Below, in pieces: positions 32,237 through 40,669 of a stretch of DNA of 41,689 bases. The translations under genes and the position numbers were made by a program. How positions within the stretch are numbered: the stretch's first letter is position 1; the number at the start of each line of letters is the position of its first letter. This DNA is from Candidatus Omnitrophota bacterium (GTDB taxonomy: Bacteria > Omnitrophota > Gorgyraeia > Zapsychrales > Fredricksoniimonadaceae): positions 1 through 41,689 of the forward strand of contig JAKFXC010000007.1 in NCBI GenBank assembly GCA_021731625.1, in the 5' to 3' direction. A model generated the notes under the pieces. It did not search any database and was not told where the DNA came from. It saw nothing but the letters and a program-made list of their open reading frames with translations.

Positions 32237-33360
32237 ACGTACCACAGTGTAACCCCAAAGCCGGCTATCAGGCCCACCAAGCTGAAATCGACGCTGCCAT
32301 CAAGCGGGTGTTGGATAGTGGCTGGTACATTTTAGGTAAAGAGGTTGAGACCTTTGAAAAAGCTTTTGCCTCTTATATTGGCGTAAGCCACGCCGTCGGC
32401 GTCGGTAATGGCACCGACGCGCTGGAACTTGCGCTTCGAGCTTGCGGCGTGGGGCCAGGAGATTTAGTCTTTACCGTTTCACACTCCGCCGTCGCCACAG
32501 TTGCGGCCATCGAATTGACCGGCGCAACTCCGGTATTGGTCGATATTGATCCCAATAGTTATACGATGGATCCTAAAAGCTTGGCCGCGGCTTTGGCTCG
32601 TCCTCCTCAGGGAAACCCCAAGGCCATCATCCCCGTGCATTTGTATGGGCATCCGACAGATATGCCGGTGATTGTCGAGATCGCACGTCACCACAAGATG
32701 CATGTGATCGAAGACTGCGCCCAGAGTCATGGGGCTACCCTGAATGGCAAGAAGACCGGCGTGTGGGGACACCTGGCGGCATTCAGTTTCTATCCCACCA
32801 AAAATTTAGGCGCCTTAGGCGATGGTGGCATGGTGGTTACCAGCAACCCATCGTTGGCAGAGCAAGTGAGGTTGCTTCAGCAGTATGGCTGGCGGCAACG
32901 CTACATCAGCGATATGCCCGGCGGAAATTCTCGTCTGGATGAGATGCAGGCCGCCATTTTAAACGTTAAACTCAATTACCTGACAGCGGATACAACGCGG
33001 CGTAATGATATCGCTGTGATGTATGACAATCTTCTCCGCAATACTGATCTGGACCTCCCGACGACAACGGCCGGCGCAGCGCACGCCTATCATCAGTATG
33101 TGGTGCGCTCCCGGACCCGCGATGCTCTCGCAGAACATTTGAAGCAGCAGGGAGTAGGCACCGCAATCCATTACCCCGTTCCTGTTCATATGCAGCCCGC
33201 CTATCAAAATCGCCTCGCCCAAGTGGTACCTTTGTCCAATACCGAGCAAGCGGCAAAGGAAATTTGTAGTCTTCCCATGTTCCCGCAGCTGAGCGAAGCC
33301 CAAGTCCAATATGTCTGCGAAGTTGCCAATCAGTTCCGTCATCAAGCGGGGCTCCGCTGA
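32233..33360 (+). CDS. DegT/DnrJ/EryC1/StrS-family sugar aminotransferase
   Basis: PLP-dependent enzyme that converts a keto-sugar nucleotide to an amino sugar. In 375 residues it has YILGKEVETFEKAFASYIG near the start, GNGTDALELALRA, the PLP-contacting IEDCAQSHGA, and the Schiff-base lysine Lys190 in SFYPTKNLGALGDGGM. NSRLDEMQAAIL and AIHYPVPVHMQPAY follow. The SFYPTKNLGALGDGG form is common in 3-keto-6-deoxyhexose aminotransferases of the FdtB/QdtB type, which is a plausible but unproven specificity. Overlaps the next gene by one base. Confidence 0.94.
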   Translation: MNVPQCNPKAGYQAHQAEIDAAIKRVLDSGWYILGKEVETFEKAFASYIGVSHAVGVGNGTDALELALRACGVGPGDLVFTVSHSAVATVAAIELTGATPVLVDIDPNSYTMDPKSLAAALARPPQGNPKAIIPVHLYGHPTDMPVIVEIARHHKMHVIEDCAQSHGATLNGKKTGVWGHLAAFSFYPTKNLGALGDGGMVVTSNPSLAEQVRLLQQYGWRQRYISDMPGGNSRLDEMQAAILNVKLNYLTADTTRRNDIAVMYDNLLRNTDLDLPTTTAGAAHAYHQYVVRSRTRDALAEHLKQQGVGTAIHYPVPVHMQPAYQNRLAQVVPLSNTEQAAKEICSLPMFPQLSEAQVQYVCEVANQFRHQAGLR

Positions 33361-34337
33361 TGCGATACTTTTGCACCTACTTTGATCAGCATTACCTCTC
33401 CCGTGGTTTGGCTTTATACCGCTCCATGTGTGCGCATTGCCCGGATTTTCAGTTATGGATCTTGTGCATGGATGATGTTGCGTACCGAATTTTGGCGGAA
33501 CTTAAGCTTCCCCGGATACACCCAATCGCTCTTGAAACATTCGAGCAGGGTGACGCGCCCTTAGCAGTAGCCAAAGCCAATCGCTCTCGCATTGAGTATT
33601 ATTTCACCTGCACTCCGTCGCTACCACTCTACGTTTTTAAGAATCACCCAGAAGTTGACCTGATCACCTATCTTGATGCCGATTTGTTTTTATTTGCCGA
33701 CCCAACGCCTGTATTTGACGAAATGGGAGCGTGTTCCATTGCCATCATTGGCCACCGCTTTCCCTCTAAAATAAAGAAGGAAAAAGAAGTCTACGGAAAA
33801 TATAACGTCGGCTGGTTGTCGTTTAGAAAAGATGCGGATGGCCACTCCTGCCTGAACTGGTGGAGGGAAAGTTGCATTGAGTGGTGCTACGATCGCCTGG
33901 AAGGCCATCGATTCGCTGACCAGAAGTACTTAGACGATTGGCCTACCCGTTTTCGGAAGGTCATTGTGCTGGAGCATAAAGGGGCTAATCTAGCGCCCTG
34001 GAACGTGAGCAACTACCAACTCCGATATGACCGACACGTAACTGTGGATGGCCAGGCGCTCATATTTTTTCATTTCCATGGCTTAAAGCAAGTCACCCCA
34101 TGGAGATATAATCCTGGTTGGGAAGACTACCAAACCACTCCATCCCAAGTATTGCGTAAGAGGGTGTACGCCCCGTATCTTAAAACCCTATTTGAGGTCA
34201 ATCGCCAGTTACGATCGGCGTCCAATTTGAGTTCCATGTCTGGTCTTAAGAGGAAGGAAAGCAATCAATCCCTTTCCTTATTGAACGGTATGTGGAAAAG
34301 GAAAGATATCCTCATGGTAAGAGGGGTTGTGATCTAA
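33360..34337 (+). CDS. Putative glycosyltransferase (GT8-like DxD enzyme)
   Basis: A 325-residue protein starting MRYFCTYFDQHYLSRGLALYRSM, with ILCMDDVAYRIL, the donor-site CTPSLPLYVF and a metal-binding DxD in LITYLDADLFLFADP (Asp106 and Asp108). YGKYNVGWLSFRKD and FADQKYLDDWP follow, as in galactosyl/glucosyltransferases with a GT8-like layout. This family recurs in polysaccharide loci but has no assigned reaction that I can name. Its last 40 or so residues are variable. A 38-base AT-rich gap separates it from the next gene. Confidence 0.8.
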   Translation: MRYFCTYFDQHYLSRGLALYRSMCAHCPDFQLWILCMDDVAYRILAELKLPRIHPIALETFEQGDAPLAVAKANRSRIEYYFTCTPSLPLYVFKNHPEVDLITYLDADLFLFADPTPVFDEMGACSIAIIGHRFPSKIKKEKEVYGKYNVGWLSFRKDADGHSCLNWWRESCIEWCYDRLEGHRFADQKYLDDWPTRFRKVIVLEHKGANLAPWNVSNYQLRYDRHVTVDGQALIFFHFHGLKQVTPWRYNPGWEDYQTTPSQVLRKRVYAPYLKTLFEVNRQLRSASNLSSMSGLKRKESNQSLSLLNGMWKRKDILMVRGVVI

Positions 34338-34375
34338 GCACCAAATAAAATAAGATACACACGTTATCTATAACT

Positions 34376-35221
34376 ATGAAAATCTCCATTATTACACCCT
34401 GCTTCAACGCTGAGAAGTATATCGCGGAAACCATCGAGAGTGTGATTTCGCAAAAGGGAGATTTTGAAATTGAGTATTTGATCGTCGATGGCCAGTCGAC
34501 CGATAAAACCATGGCCATTGCCCGGGACTACCAAGGGAATTTGGAGAAGGGGAGTATACCCATTCGCTGCAAGAGAGTCCGTATGCAATGCATCAGCGAG
34601 AAGGATTTCGGCATGTACGATGCGCTGACCAAGGGACTTGCAGGCGTCACCGGAGACATCGTTGCCTATATCAACGCCGACGATATGTATTTGCCAAATA
34701 GTTTTTCCACGGTTGAGGAGGTATTCCATGGTTTTCCCGAGATAAAGTGGCTGACCGGCATGCCTATGATATTTAACCACAAAGGACAAATCACCAGCTG
34801 CCATTTGCCATTTGCTTATCCCAGGGATTGGATCAGAAAAGGCATTTGCGGACTTAAGCTCCCTCACATCCAGCAGGAGTCGACATTTTGGCGAAGGGAG
34901 CTAATCAGAACCATCGATCCGGACAAGTTAACAAAACACAAATATGCCGGCGATTTTTACCTCTGGCATTGTTTCGCCGGACTTGAAGATTTATACATTG
35001 TGGAAAGTTGCCTTGCCGGCTTTCGAAAACACAGCGGCCAATTGTCCGATGAGCGCGGGAAGTATTTAGAGGAATTTAGAGCAATCACGGAACCGACACA
35101 TGTTTTGGACGGTTTCAGAGTATTTTTTCTGCAGAAAATGATCCGGCATTTGGGTTTTCTAAAGACACTCAGGTACAAAGGAATCGTCTCTTACAAAGAT
35201 AATAAATGGTCGTTTAAATAA
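34376..35221 (+). CDS. Glycosyltransferase family 2 protein
   Basis: The 281 residues begin MKISIITPCFNAEKYIAETIESVISQ, the standard GT2 start. IEYLIVDGQSTDKTMAIA follows, then ISEKDFGMYDALTKGLAGVTGDIVAYINADDMYL with its DxD-like NADD, and a probable catalytic segment near HIQQESTFWRREL. It is closely similar in layout to the GT2 at 36460. The stop codon lies inside the first of two palindromes that precede the DUF4143 gene. No ribosome binding site is obvious upstream. Confidence 0.92.
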   Translation: MKISIITPCFNAEKYIAETIESVISQKGDFEIEYLIVDGQSTDKTMAIARDYQGNLEKGSIPIRCKRVRMQCISEKDFGMYDALTKGLAGVTGDIVAYINADDMYLPNSFSTVEEVFHGFPEIKWLTGMPMIFNHKGQITSCHLPFAYPRDWIRKGICGLKLPHIQQESTFWRRELIRTIDPDKLTKHKYAGDFYLWHCFAGLEDLYIVESCLAGFRKHSGQLSDERGKYLEEFRAITEPTHVLDGFRVFFLQKMIRHLGFLKTLRYKGIVSYKDNKWSFK

Positions 35222-35275
35222 CATAAATATGTTATTTAAGCTTGACAAATAACATAAATATGTTATTCTTTAATC
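35217..35275 (+). promoter_or_regulatory. Duplicated palindromic operator overlapping a promoter
   Basis: The 20-base palindrome AATAACATAAATATGTTATT occurs twice without a mismatch, at 35217-35236 and 35248-35267, 31 bases (about three helical turns) apart. A perfect -35 (TTGACA, 35242-35247) sits directly between them. A -10 candidate TATTCT (35264-35269, 16-base spacer) overlaps the end of the second copy. The predicted transcription start falls on or next to the ATG at 35276, so the mRNA would be leaderless. This is the arrangement of a cooperative repressor site, but no obvious repressor gene is nearby. Confidence 0.75.
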
Positions 35276-36454
35276 ATGGAATTCCAGAGACTCCTTAAAT
35301 TAGAGCATATTTCAGATTCGCTTTTTCTGTTTGGGCCGCGCATGACAGGCAAGACCTTTTTATTGCGCCGGCTAAGGGCAGATTTGTTTGTTGACCTTTT
35401 AGACCCCGAAGAAGAGCTCCGGCTGAAACGTTCACCAAAGGAATTTTGGGAACAGTTAGGGGTTTTAAAGAGCGGGCAACTGGTCATTGTGGATGAGATA
35501 CAGCGTGTACCGGCGCTTTTAGATTATGTCCAGAAGGGCATTGAAGAATTAAATTTAAGATTTATCCTCTCCGGCTCAAGCGCGAGGAAGCTGCGGCGCG
35601 GAAGTGTCAACCTTTTAGGGGGCAGGGCGCTTGATTTGAGGCTGCACCCGTTGACTTCAATCGAGGTGGGGCACGTGTTTGATATTGCCAGGGCATTGGC
35701 CTATGGGACATTGCCGCGCATCGTTTCTTCCCTGTTGGAGAACAAAGAGGATGATGCCAGGCGCCGTTTAAAAACTTATGGGACGATTTATATTAAAGAG
35801 GAAGTCCAAGCGGAAGCGTTAACGCGCAATATTGGCGCTTTTCAGCGGTTTTTAAGCGTCGCCTCACAAATGAACGGCGAAACAATTGAATTTGCCGCCA
35901 TTGCCCGTGACTCGGCGGTCCCTATGAGTACGGTCAAAGAATATTTTTCCATCCTTGAAGACACTCTTTTAGGATCGTTTTTATGGCCCTGGGACCGCAG
36001 TGAACGTAAAAAGGCCAGGCCGAAATTTTATTTTTTTGATTGCGGGGTAGTTCGGGCCCTGCAAAACCGGTTGGTTGACCCTCCAACGCCGCAGGAAAAA
36101 GGGCATTTGTTTGAGACATTTTTTTACAATGAGTTAAAGCGCCTCCGTGATTATTATGAAAGACCTGATGATTTCTCCTTTTGGAGAGAAGGAAAACATG
36201 AAATCGATCTGCTGGTCACGGGGCCTAAAGGGCCCCTGATGGCATTTGAATGCAAGACATCTTCAGAGGCTGTATCCGAGGATACATTAACGGCCTTTCG
36301 TAGAAAATTCCCCTCAGTAAAAGTCCACGTTGCTTCATTTAAAGATAGCAGTTCCAGGAAATTAAAAAATGGCGTTACCGTCCTTCCTTGGCGCAAAGCT
36401 CTGGAGACTTACTGTTCTCAGCGTTCGGAAAGTTCGATTTCAAAGAAACATTAG
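35276..36454 (+). CDS. AAA-family ATPase with DUF4143 domain
   Basis: The 392-residue protein has Walker A GPRMTGKTFLLRR at residues 20-27, Walker B LVIVDEIQR near 69-74, and sensor-like FILSGSSARKL. A winged-helix-like middle follows (FQRFLSVASQMNGETIEFAAIARDSAVPMSTVKEYFSILEDT). The C-terminal DUF4143 region carries a PD-(D/E)xK-like HEIDLLVTGPKGPLMAFECKTS. Such ATPases are widespread and horizontally mobile; their biological role is not established. It interrupts a run of glycosyltransferases, has its own promoter, and is followed after five bases by the next GT2, so it may also drive downstream polysaccharide genes. Confidence 0.9.
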   Translation: MEFQRLLKLEHISDSLFLFGPRMTGKTFLLRRLRADLFVDLLDPEEELRLKRSPKEFWEQLGVLKSGQLVIVDEIQRVPALLDYVQKGIEELNLRFILSGSSARKLRRGSVNLLGGRALDLRLHPLTSIEVGHVFDIARALAYGTLPRIVSSLLENKEDDARRRLKTYGTIYIKEEVQAEALTRNIGAFQRFLSVASQMNGETIEFAAIARDSAVPMSTVKEYFSILEDTLLGSFLWPWDRSERKKARPKFYFFDCGVVRALQNRLVDPPTPQEKGHLFETFFYNELKRLRDYYERPDDFSFWREGKHEIDLLVTGPKGPLMAFECKTSSEAVSEDTLTAFRRKFPSVKVHVASFKDSSSRKLKNGVTVLPWRKALETYCSQRSESSISKKH

Positions 36455-36459
36455 AAACA

Positions 36460-37212
36460 ATGAAAATTTCCATTATCACCGTTTGTTACAACGCCGGAGC
36501 CGCCATTGAGCGCACTATTCAATCTGTCCTGCGTCAAAACTATCCGGCCATCGAATACATTGTGGTCGATGGGGCGTCAACCGATCAGACGTTGGACGTA
36601 ATTAAGAAATTTGGAACCAAGATTGATAAGGTCATATCGGAAAAAGATCAGGGAATCTACGATGCGATGAACAAAGGGCTGGCGATCTCGACGGGCGACC
36701 TGGTGTATTTTCTAAATGCGGACGATACTTTGATCGACGAGGATGTGTTAAGCGGCATCGCCCGAGTATTTTTAGGAGACCCCTCCAAAACTCTTATTTA
36801 CGGGCGGGTAAAACAAAGTAATGTTTCCGGCCCCGTCGAATTATTTAATGGGCAGTTTGCGATCCGAACCCTGGATGATTTTCTTCAGAAAACCATTTGT
36901 CATCAGGCCGTGTTCGCGCACCGCTCATTATTTAGCAAGATCGGCAATTTCGATTGCCAATATAAGTATGCCGCTGATTACGAATGGTTGGTCCGGGCCT
37001 ACAAGTACAATCCCAACGGGTTCTTCTACGTGGACAAGGAAATCGCCAACTACGTATCTGGAGGACGCAGCTATCAGCAAGGTTCAATCACCACCGAGGA
37101 GTATGCCAAGGTCCGCTTAAAACACCTTTTTTCCCTGAAGCATGCCTGGTATTTCTCCCGGTATGTCATCTTAAGAGGACTTAAGAAGAGAGTTCTGAAT
37201 GAAAAATGGTGA
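36460..37212 (+). CDS. Glycosyltransferase family 2 protein
   Basis: The ATG at 36460 (MKISIITVCYNAG) is preferred over the ORF-track start, which lies inside the DUF4143 gene. The 250 residues show AIERTIQSVLRQNYPAIEYIVVDGASTDQTLDVI, ISEKDQGIYDAMNKGLAISTGDLVYFLNADDTLI with the DxD-like site, and the catalytic region ICHQAVFAHRSLF. This WcaA-like form often adds a hexose to lipid-linked repeat units. Overlaps the next glycosyltransferase by 14 bases. Confidence 0.92.
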   Translation: MKISIITVCYNAGAAIERTIQSVLRQNYPAIEYIVVDGASTDQTLDVIKKFGTKIDKVISEKDQGIYDAMNKGLAISTGDLVYFLNADDTLIDEDVLSGIARVFLGDPSKTLIYGRVKQSNVSGPVELFNGQFAIRTLDDFLQKTICHQAVFAHRSLFSKIGNFDCQYKYAADYEWLVRAYKYNPNGFFYVDKEIANYVSGGRSYQQGSITTEEYAKVRLKHLFSLKHAWYFSRYVILRGLKKRVLNEKW

Positions 37213-38161
37213 AACCGTCAGTGTTATTGTCATCAATTACAATTACGGGGCTTTCATAGGTCAGGCCATAGAGAGCATCCTCAACCAAACCTATCAAAAT
37301 TTTGAAATCATTGTGGTGGACGATGGATCCACCGACAACAGCCGGGCCGTTGTGGAATCGCTCATCAAGAAACACCCTGGGCGGATCACTTACCATTTTC
37401 AAACCAACCAGGGCGTCGGGTCAGCCAGGAATGCCGGCCTAAGTTTGGCCAGGGGGGAATGGATCGCTTTTTTGGACGCGGATGACATGTGGCTTCCTGA
37501 AAAGCTAGAACATCAAATTTCTGTTTTTAAGCGCCTGCCTGAAATCGGCTTTTGCTGCAGCGACTATTGGAATATGCTGGCCGGCACAGAAGCGAGCCAT
37601 TTTATGGCCTTAAGGGAAATGAAAGATTTCCAGTATGATCAGTTGCTCACCAAAAACTACATTTTGGGGAAATTGTTGAAAGGAAATTTCGTTGGGACAT
37701 TCACTACCGTTTTTAGAAAATCAGTGGTTGAAAAAGTGGGGACATTCAAACCGGAACTCAGACAATGCGAAGACTATGACTACTGGTTAAGGTGCGCGAT
37801 GGTGACTCCTGTTTATGTGTCCAGCAAGCCTCTGGTGAAGAGGCGGATCCATTCCAGCAACCTGACCAATAATTTTCTGATCTGTTCCCAATTTCATGAG
37901 CAGGTGTTGATCAGTTTTTATGCTAAAAACCGAGCATTTCTAATGGAACAGGGTTTGGCCCCCGACGTCAAGGCCGGTTTGGCAAGGGTTAATTATATGG
38001 TCGGCAACCTGCAATTTGAGCAGGGTCAGACCGCGGCAGCGTTCCGCACCTACTTGCGGGCATTTAAGAGCAATCCGGATATCCATAATTTTGGGCTGTT
38101 TACAGGTGCGGTCTTTAGGAAAACATGCCGCATCTTGAGCTTGGGGTTGATTTCTCGATGA
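37199..38161 (+). CDS. Glycosyltransferase family 2 protein
   Basis: The 320-residue protein begins VSVIVINYNYGAFIGQAIESILNQTYQNFEIIVVDDGSTDNSRAV, the classic GT2 nucleotide-sugar fold. VGSARNAGLSLARGEWIAFLDADDMWLPEKLE contains the DxD metal site. CEDYDYWLRCAM is the probable acceptor/base region. A hydrophilic C-terminal extension (about residues 250-320) includes a TPR-like stretch, LARVNYMVGNLQFEQGQTAAAFRTYLRAFKSNP. The stop overlaps the next start as ATGA. Confidence 0.92.
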   Translation: MKNGETVSVIVINYNYGAFIGQAIESILNQTYQNFEIIVVDDGSTDNSRAVVESLIKKHPGRITYHFQTNQGVGSARNAGLSLARGEWIAFLDADDMWLPEKLEHQISVFKRLPEIGFCCSDYWNMLAGTEASHFMALREMKDFQYDQLLTKNYILGKLLKGNFVGTFTTVFRKSVVEKVGTFKPELRQCEDYDYWLRCAMVTPVYVSSKPLVKRRIHSSNLTNNFLICSQFHEQVLISFYAKNRAFLMEQGLAPDVKAGLARVNYMVGNLQFEQGQTAAAFRTYLRAFKSNPDIHNFGLFTGAVFRKTCRILSLGLISR

Positions 38162-39318
38162 AAATTCTAATGGTGACCCGGCTTTTCCCGCCCCAGTTTG
38201 CCGGGGCAACAGTCCAGGCCATCTATCTTTCCAAACAGCTGGTCAAAGATGGGATGCAGCCCGAGTTCATTACGAACAATCGTTCCGGAAAAACAGCGGT
38301 GGAGTCTTACCAGGGTTTGGTGGTCTATAAAATAGGTACGTATTTTTCCCAGCCGGCGCTCTTTAAAATAAGAGAACTGGTGTACTGCCTTAAATTATTT
38401 TTTTTTATTCTCCAGCACCCTGAATACAAGGTCATATTCTTTCATGGGGCCAACAGTTTCGAAATATTCCTGTTCTTTGTCTGTAAGCTGTTTAATAGAA
38501 AAACCATCCTTGAGTTGACCCTGGTGGGGGACGATGATCCGCTGTCATTGAAAAAAAGGAAGCTGGGTTTTTTATTTTACCCTTGCTTAAAATGCGTGGA
38601 TAAAATCATCCCCATCTCGACGCAATTAAGGAAGTTGTCTGTAATGGCGGGTATCGAAGAATCTAGATTAGAAGTCATCCCCGTCGGGGTTGATACATCC
38701 AAATTCTTCCTGACCGAGCCTGGCGAAAAGGCGCGCCTCAAGAAAAAATTAGGTTATGACCAATATTCACATGTGTTTCTAGCGGTGGGGCAAATCGACG
38801 AACGAAAGGGATATAACTTCATGGTGGATGCCTGGAAGTTTCTAAATGGCAAACTCCCAGCGGCGGTTTTGTTGGTTGCCGGACCCAAAAACACGGAATC
38901 AAACCCTTTTTATCAGTTCTTGCAAACGAAGGTTAAGGCCGAGGGAATTCGGAACATCCAATTTTTAGGTCTGGTGGATCATGTGAATGAATTGATGCGC
39001 ATCTCTGATGCCCTGCTGCACTGCGCGTTACGGGAGGGCTTGCCGAATACCTTGATTGAGGCTGGCTTGTCGGGGCTTCCGATTGCTTGCCGCAAAATGG
39101 AGGGCATTACCTCGGATATTGTGGTGAATCCAAATATCGGCGTAGAAGTATCCTCGGACGCGCCGCAAGATTTCGCAAATGCAGCCGCTGAGTTGATCGG
39201 CCGGCATAACAAGGCGCAAGCTATAGCGGATATTGTTGAATTTAGAAAGAGATTTGATATTAAAGAGGTTTCCAGGAGATACGTCCGTCTCTTTGAAGAG
39301 TTGACGGCCAAAACATAG
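38158..39318 (+). CDS. Glycosyltransferase family 4 protein (GT-B)
   Basis: The ATG at 38158 (MKILMVTRLFPPQFAGATVQ) is the natural start and overlaps the previous stop. The 386 residues show a GT-B fold: an N-terminal acceptor domain, then VIPVGVDTSKFF near residue 180, VFLAVGQIDERKGYNFMVDAW, and the donor-binding FLGLVDHVNELMRISDALLHCALREGLPNTLIEAGLSGLPIA with the conserved EGLPNTLIEA. A retaining transferase is expected; the sugar is not identifiable. Confidence 0.94.
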   Translation: MKILMVTRLFPPQFAGATVQAIYLSKQLVKDGMQPEFITNNRSGKTAVESYQGLVVYKIGTYFSQPALFKIRELVYCLKLFFFILQHPEYKVIFFHGANSFEIFLFFVCKLFNRKTILELTLVGDDDPLSLKKRKLGFLFYPCLKCVDKIIPISTQLRKLSVMAGIEESRLEVIPVGVDTSKFFLTEPGEKARLKKKLGYDQYSHVFLAVGQIDERKGYNFMVDAWKFLNGKLPAAVLLVAGPKNTESNPFYQFLQTKVKAEGIRNIQFLGLVDHVNELMRISDALLHCALREGLPNTLIEAGLSGLPIACRKMEGITSDIVVNPNIGVEVSSDAPQDFANAAAELIGRHNKAQAIADIVEFRKRFDIKEVSRRYVRLFEELTAKT

Positions 39319-39328
39319 AGGGGTACAG

Positions 39329-40669
39329 GTGGGGAAATATCTGGTGACCATTGGCGCCGCTATCGTCTGCGCGAACCTGCTCTTGATGATCATGCCAAAA
39401 GCAAGTTCAAACCCGTTGTTCCTGATGGGCATGCCTTTGGCATTGATCGTGCTCCTGGTATTGATCATTAATCCGATCCTGATGCTGCTCATTATTTTAT
39501 TTACCCGGATTCCCTTCGAACCCTTCTTCGATTTGAGCCGGTTGGGCGAAGGAGGCATGGGTATTGGGGCCGGGTTCAACTTGCTGGTCATTCTTTTGGG
39601 CTGCTATTTTGCCGTCCGGGAGTCGGAGACTTTTAAAAAACTCCCTTTTCTCCGGGTGTGGATTTTCTTTCTTGCCGTTGCTTTTATAAGTTGTACGTAT
39701 TCTTCGGTGCCGTTTACGGGGATACGGCTGGCCTTAAATCTGACGACCTATTTTGTCATGGCCATCCTGCCATTTTTTATCATTCGCACCACCGCCGACA
39801 GAGACCAGTGGCTTAAGGTTTTATTCTGGACCACGCTCGTCCCGATCTTGGGCACCAACCTGCATATTTTAACTGGCAATTTGCCCGACGGCCGGGTCCA
39901 GGGGTTTTTTCATCACCCCAATCAACTGGCCTTTTATGCTATGTTTGTTTTGACATTGTGCTTTTTGATCCTTCAAGGAGGTTTTTTTACGTTAAGCCGG
40001 TTTAGTAAAAACTTGATTTTCCTTCTGATCATCAATGTCTTTTTCATCTTATTGATGACGCAAACCAGGAGTGCTTGGGTGGCGGTCTGGATGTGCTTGT
40101 TGATCTACGGTCTGCTGAGCGAGCGCCGGTACCTTTGGGCGGCCATGGTTTTACCCTTCCTTGCTTTTCTTCACCCGGAGGTCCAGAACCGGGTCATGGA
40201 CCTGTTCCAGGGGAACACGCCGGGAGGATACCGTAAACTCAACTCCTTTGCCTGGCGAAAGGAATTATGGAAGAGCGCTTTGCCCTGGATCCAGGAAAGG
40301 CCGTGGTTTGGCTATGGCTTAGCGTCCTTTAAACCGACGACCCTGCAATTTTTTAAAAATGCGGTTGGCTCTGGATCGGGGGCGCACAATACTTATTTGG
40401 AAATCGCCTTTGAGATGGGGCTGGCTGGCCTTTTGCCTTTTTTGCTCCTTTTTAAAGAGTATGTCTTTCGGTTTTTTTCAGCGATGAAAAAACTGAAAGG
40501 AGGGCTGTCCAAGCGGTATGCCATCATGGTTGCTTTCGTACTGAGCTATATGATTATCTGTACCTCGGACAATTTGCTCCATTACCTGACCTTCAATTGG
40601 TACTTTTGGTTTTTCACCGGCTTGATGCTCAAATCCTATTTCCTGGACAGTGCTAACAAAACCACGTGA
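39329..40669 (+). CDS. O-antigen ligase / polymerase family protein (Wzy_C)
   Basis: A 446-residue polytopic membrane protein with about ten to twelve hydrophobic segments and the large periplasmic loop of the Wzy/WaaL family. VQGFFHHPNQLAFYAMFVL, LLMTQTRSAWVAVWMCLLIYG, then RKELWKSALPWIQERPWFGYGLASF and GAHNTYLEIAFEMGLAGLLPFLLL are conserved. Translation starts at GTG 39329, with GAGGGG seven bases upstream. It is a second member of the family whose 3' part opens the window. In this locus it could polymerise repeat units or ligate the product. Its stop overlaps the next start as GTGA. Confidence 0.92.
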   Translation: MGKYLVTIGAAIVCANLLLMIMPKASSNPLFLMGMPLALIVLLVLIINPILMLLIILFTRIPFEPFFDLSRLGEGGMGIGAGFNLLVILLGCYFAVRESETFKKLPFLRVWIFFLAVAFISCTYSSVPFTGIRLALNLTTYFVMAILPFFIIRTTADRDQWLKVLFWTTLVPILGTNLHILTGNLPDGRVQGFFHHPNQLAFYAMFVLTLCFLILQGGFFTLSRFSKNLIFLLIINVFFILLMTQTRSAWVAVWMCLLIYGLLSERRYLWAAMVLPFLAFLHPEVQNRVMDLFQGNTPGGYRKLNSFAWRKELWKSALPWIQERPWFGYGLASFKPTTLQFFKNAVGSGSGAHNTYLEIAFEMGLAGLLPFLLLFKEYVFRFFSAMKKLKGGLSKRYAIMVAFVLSYMIICTSDNLLHYLTFNWYFWFFTGLMLKSYFLDSANKTT

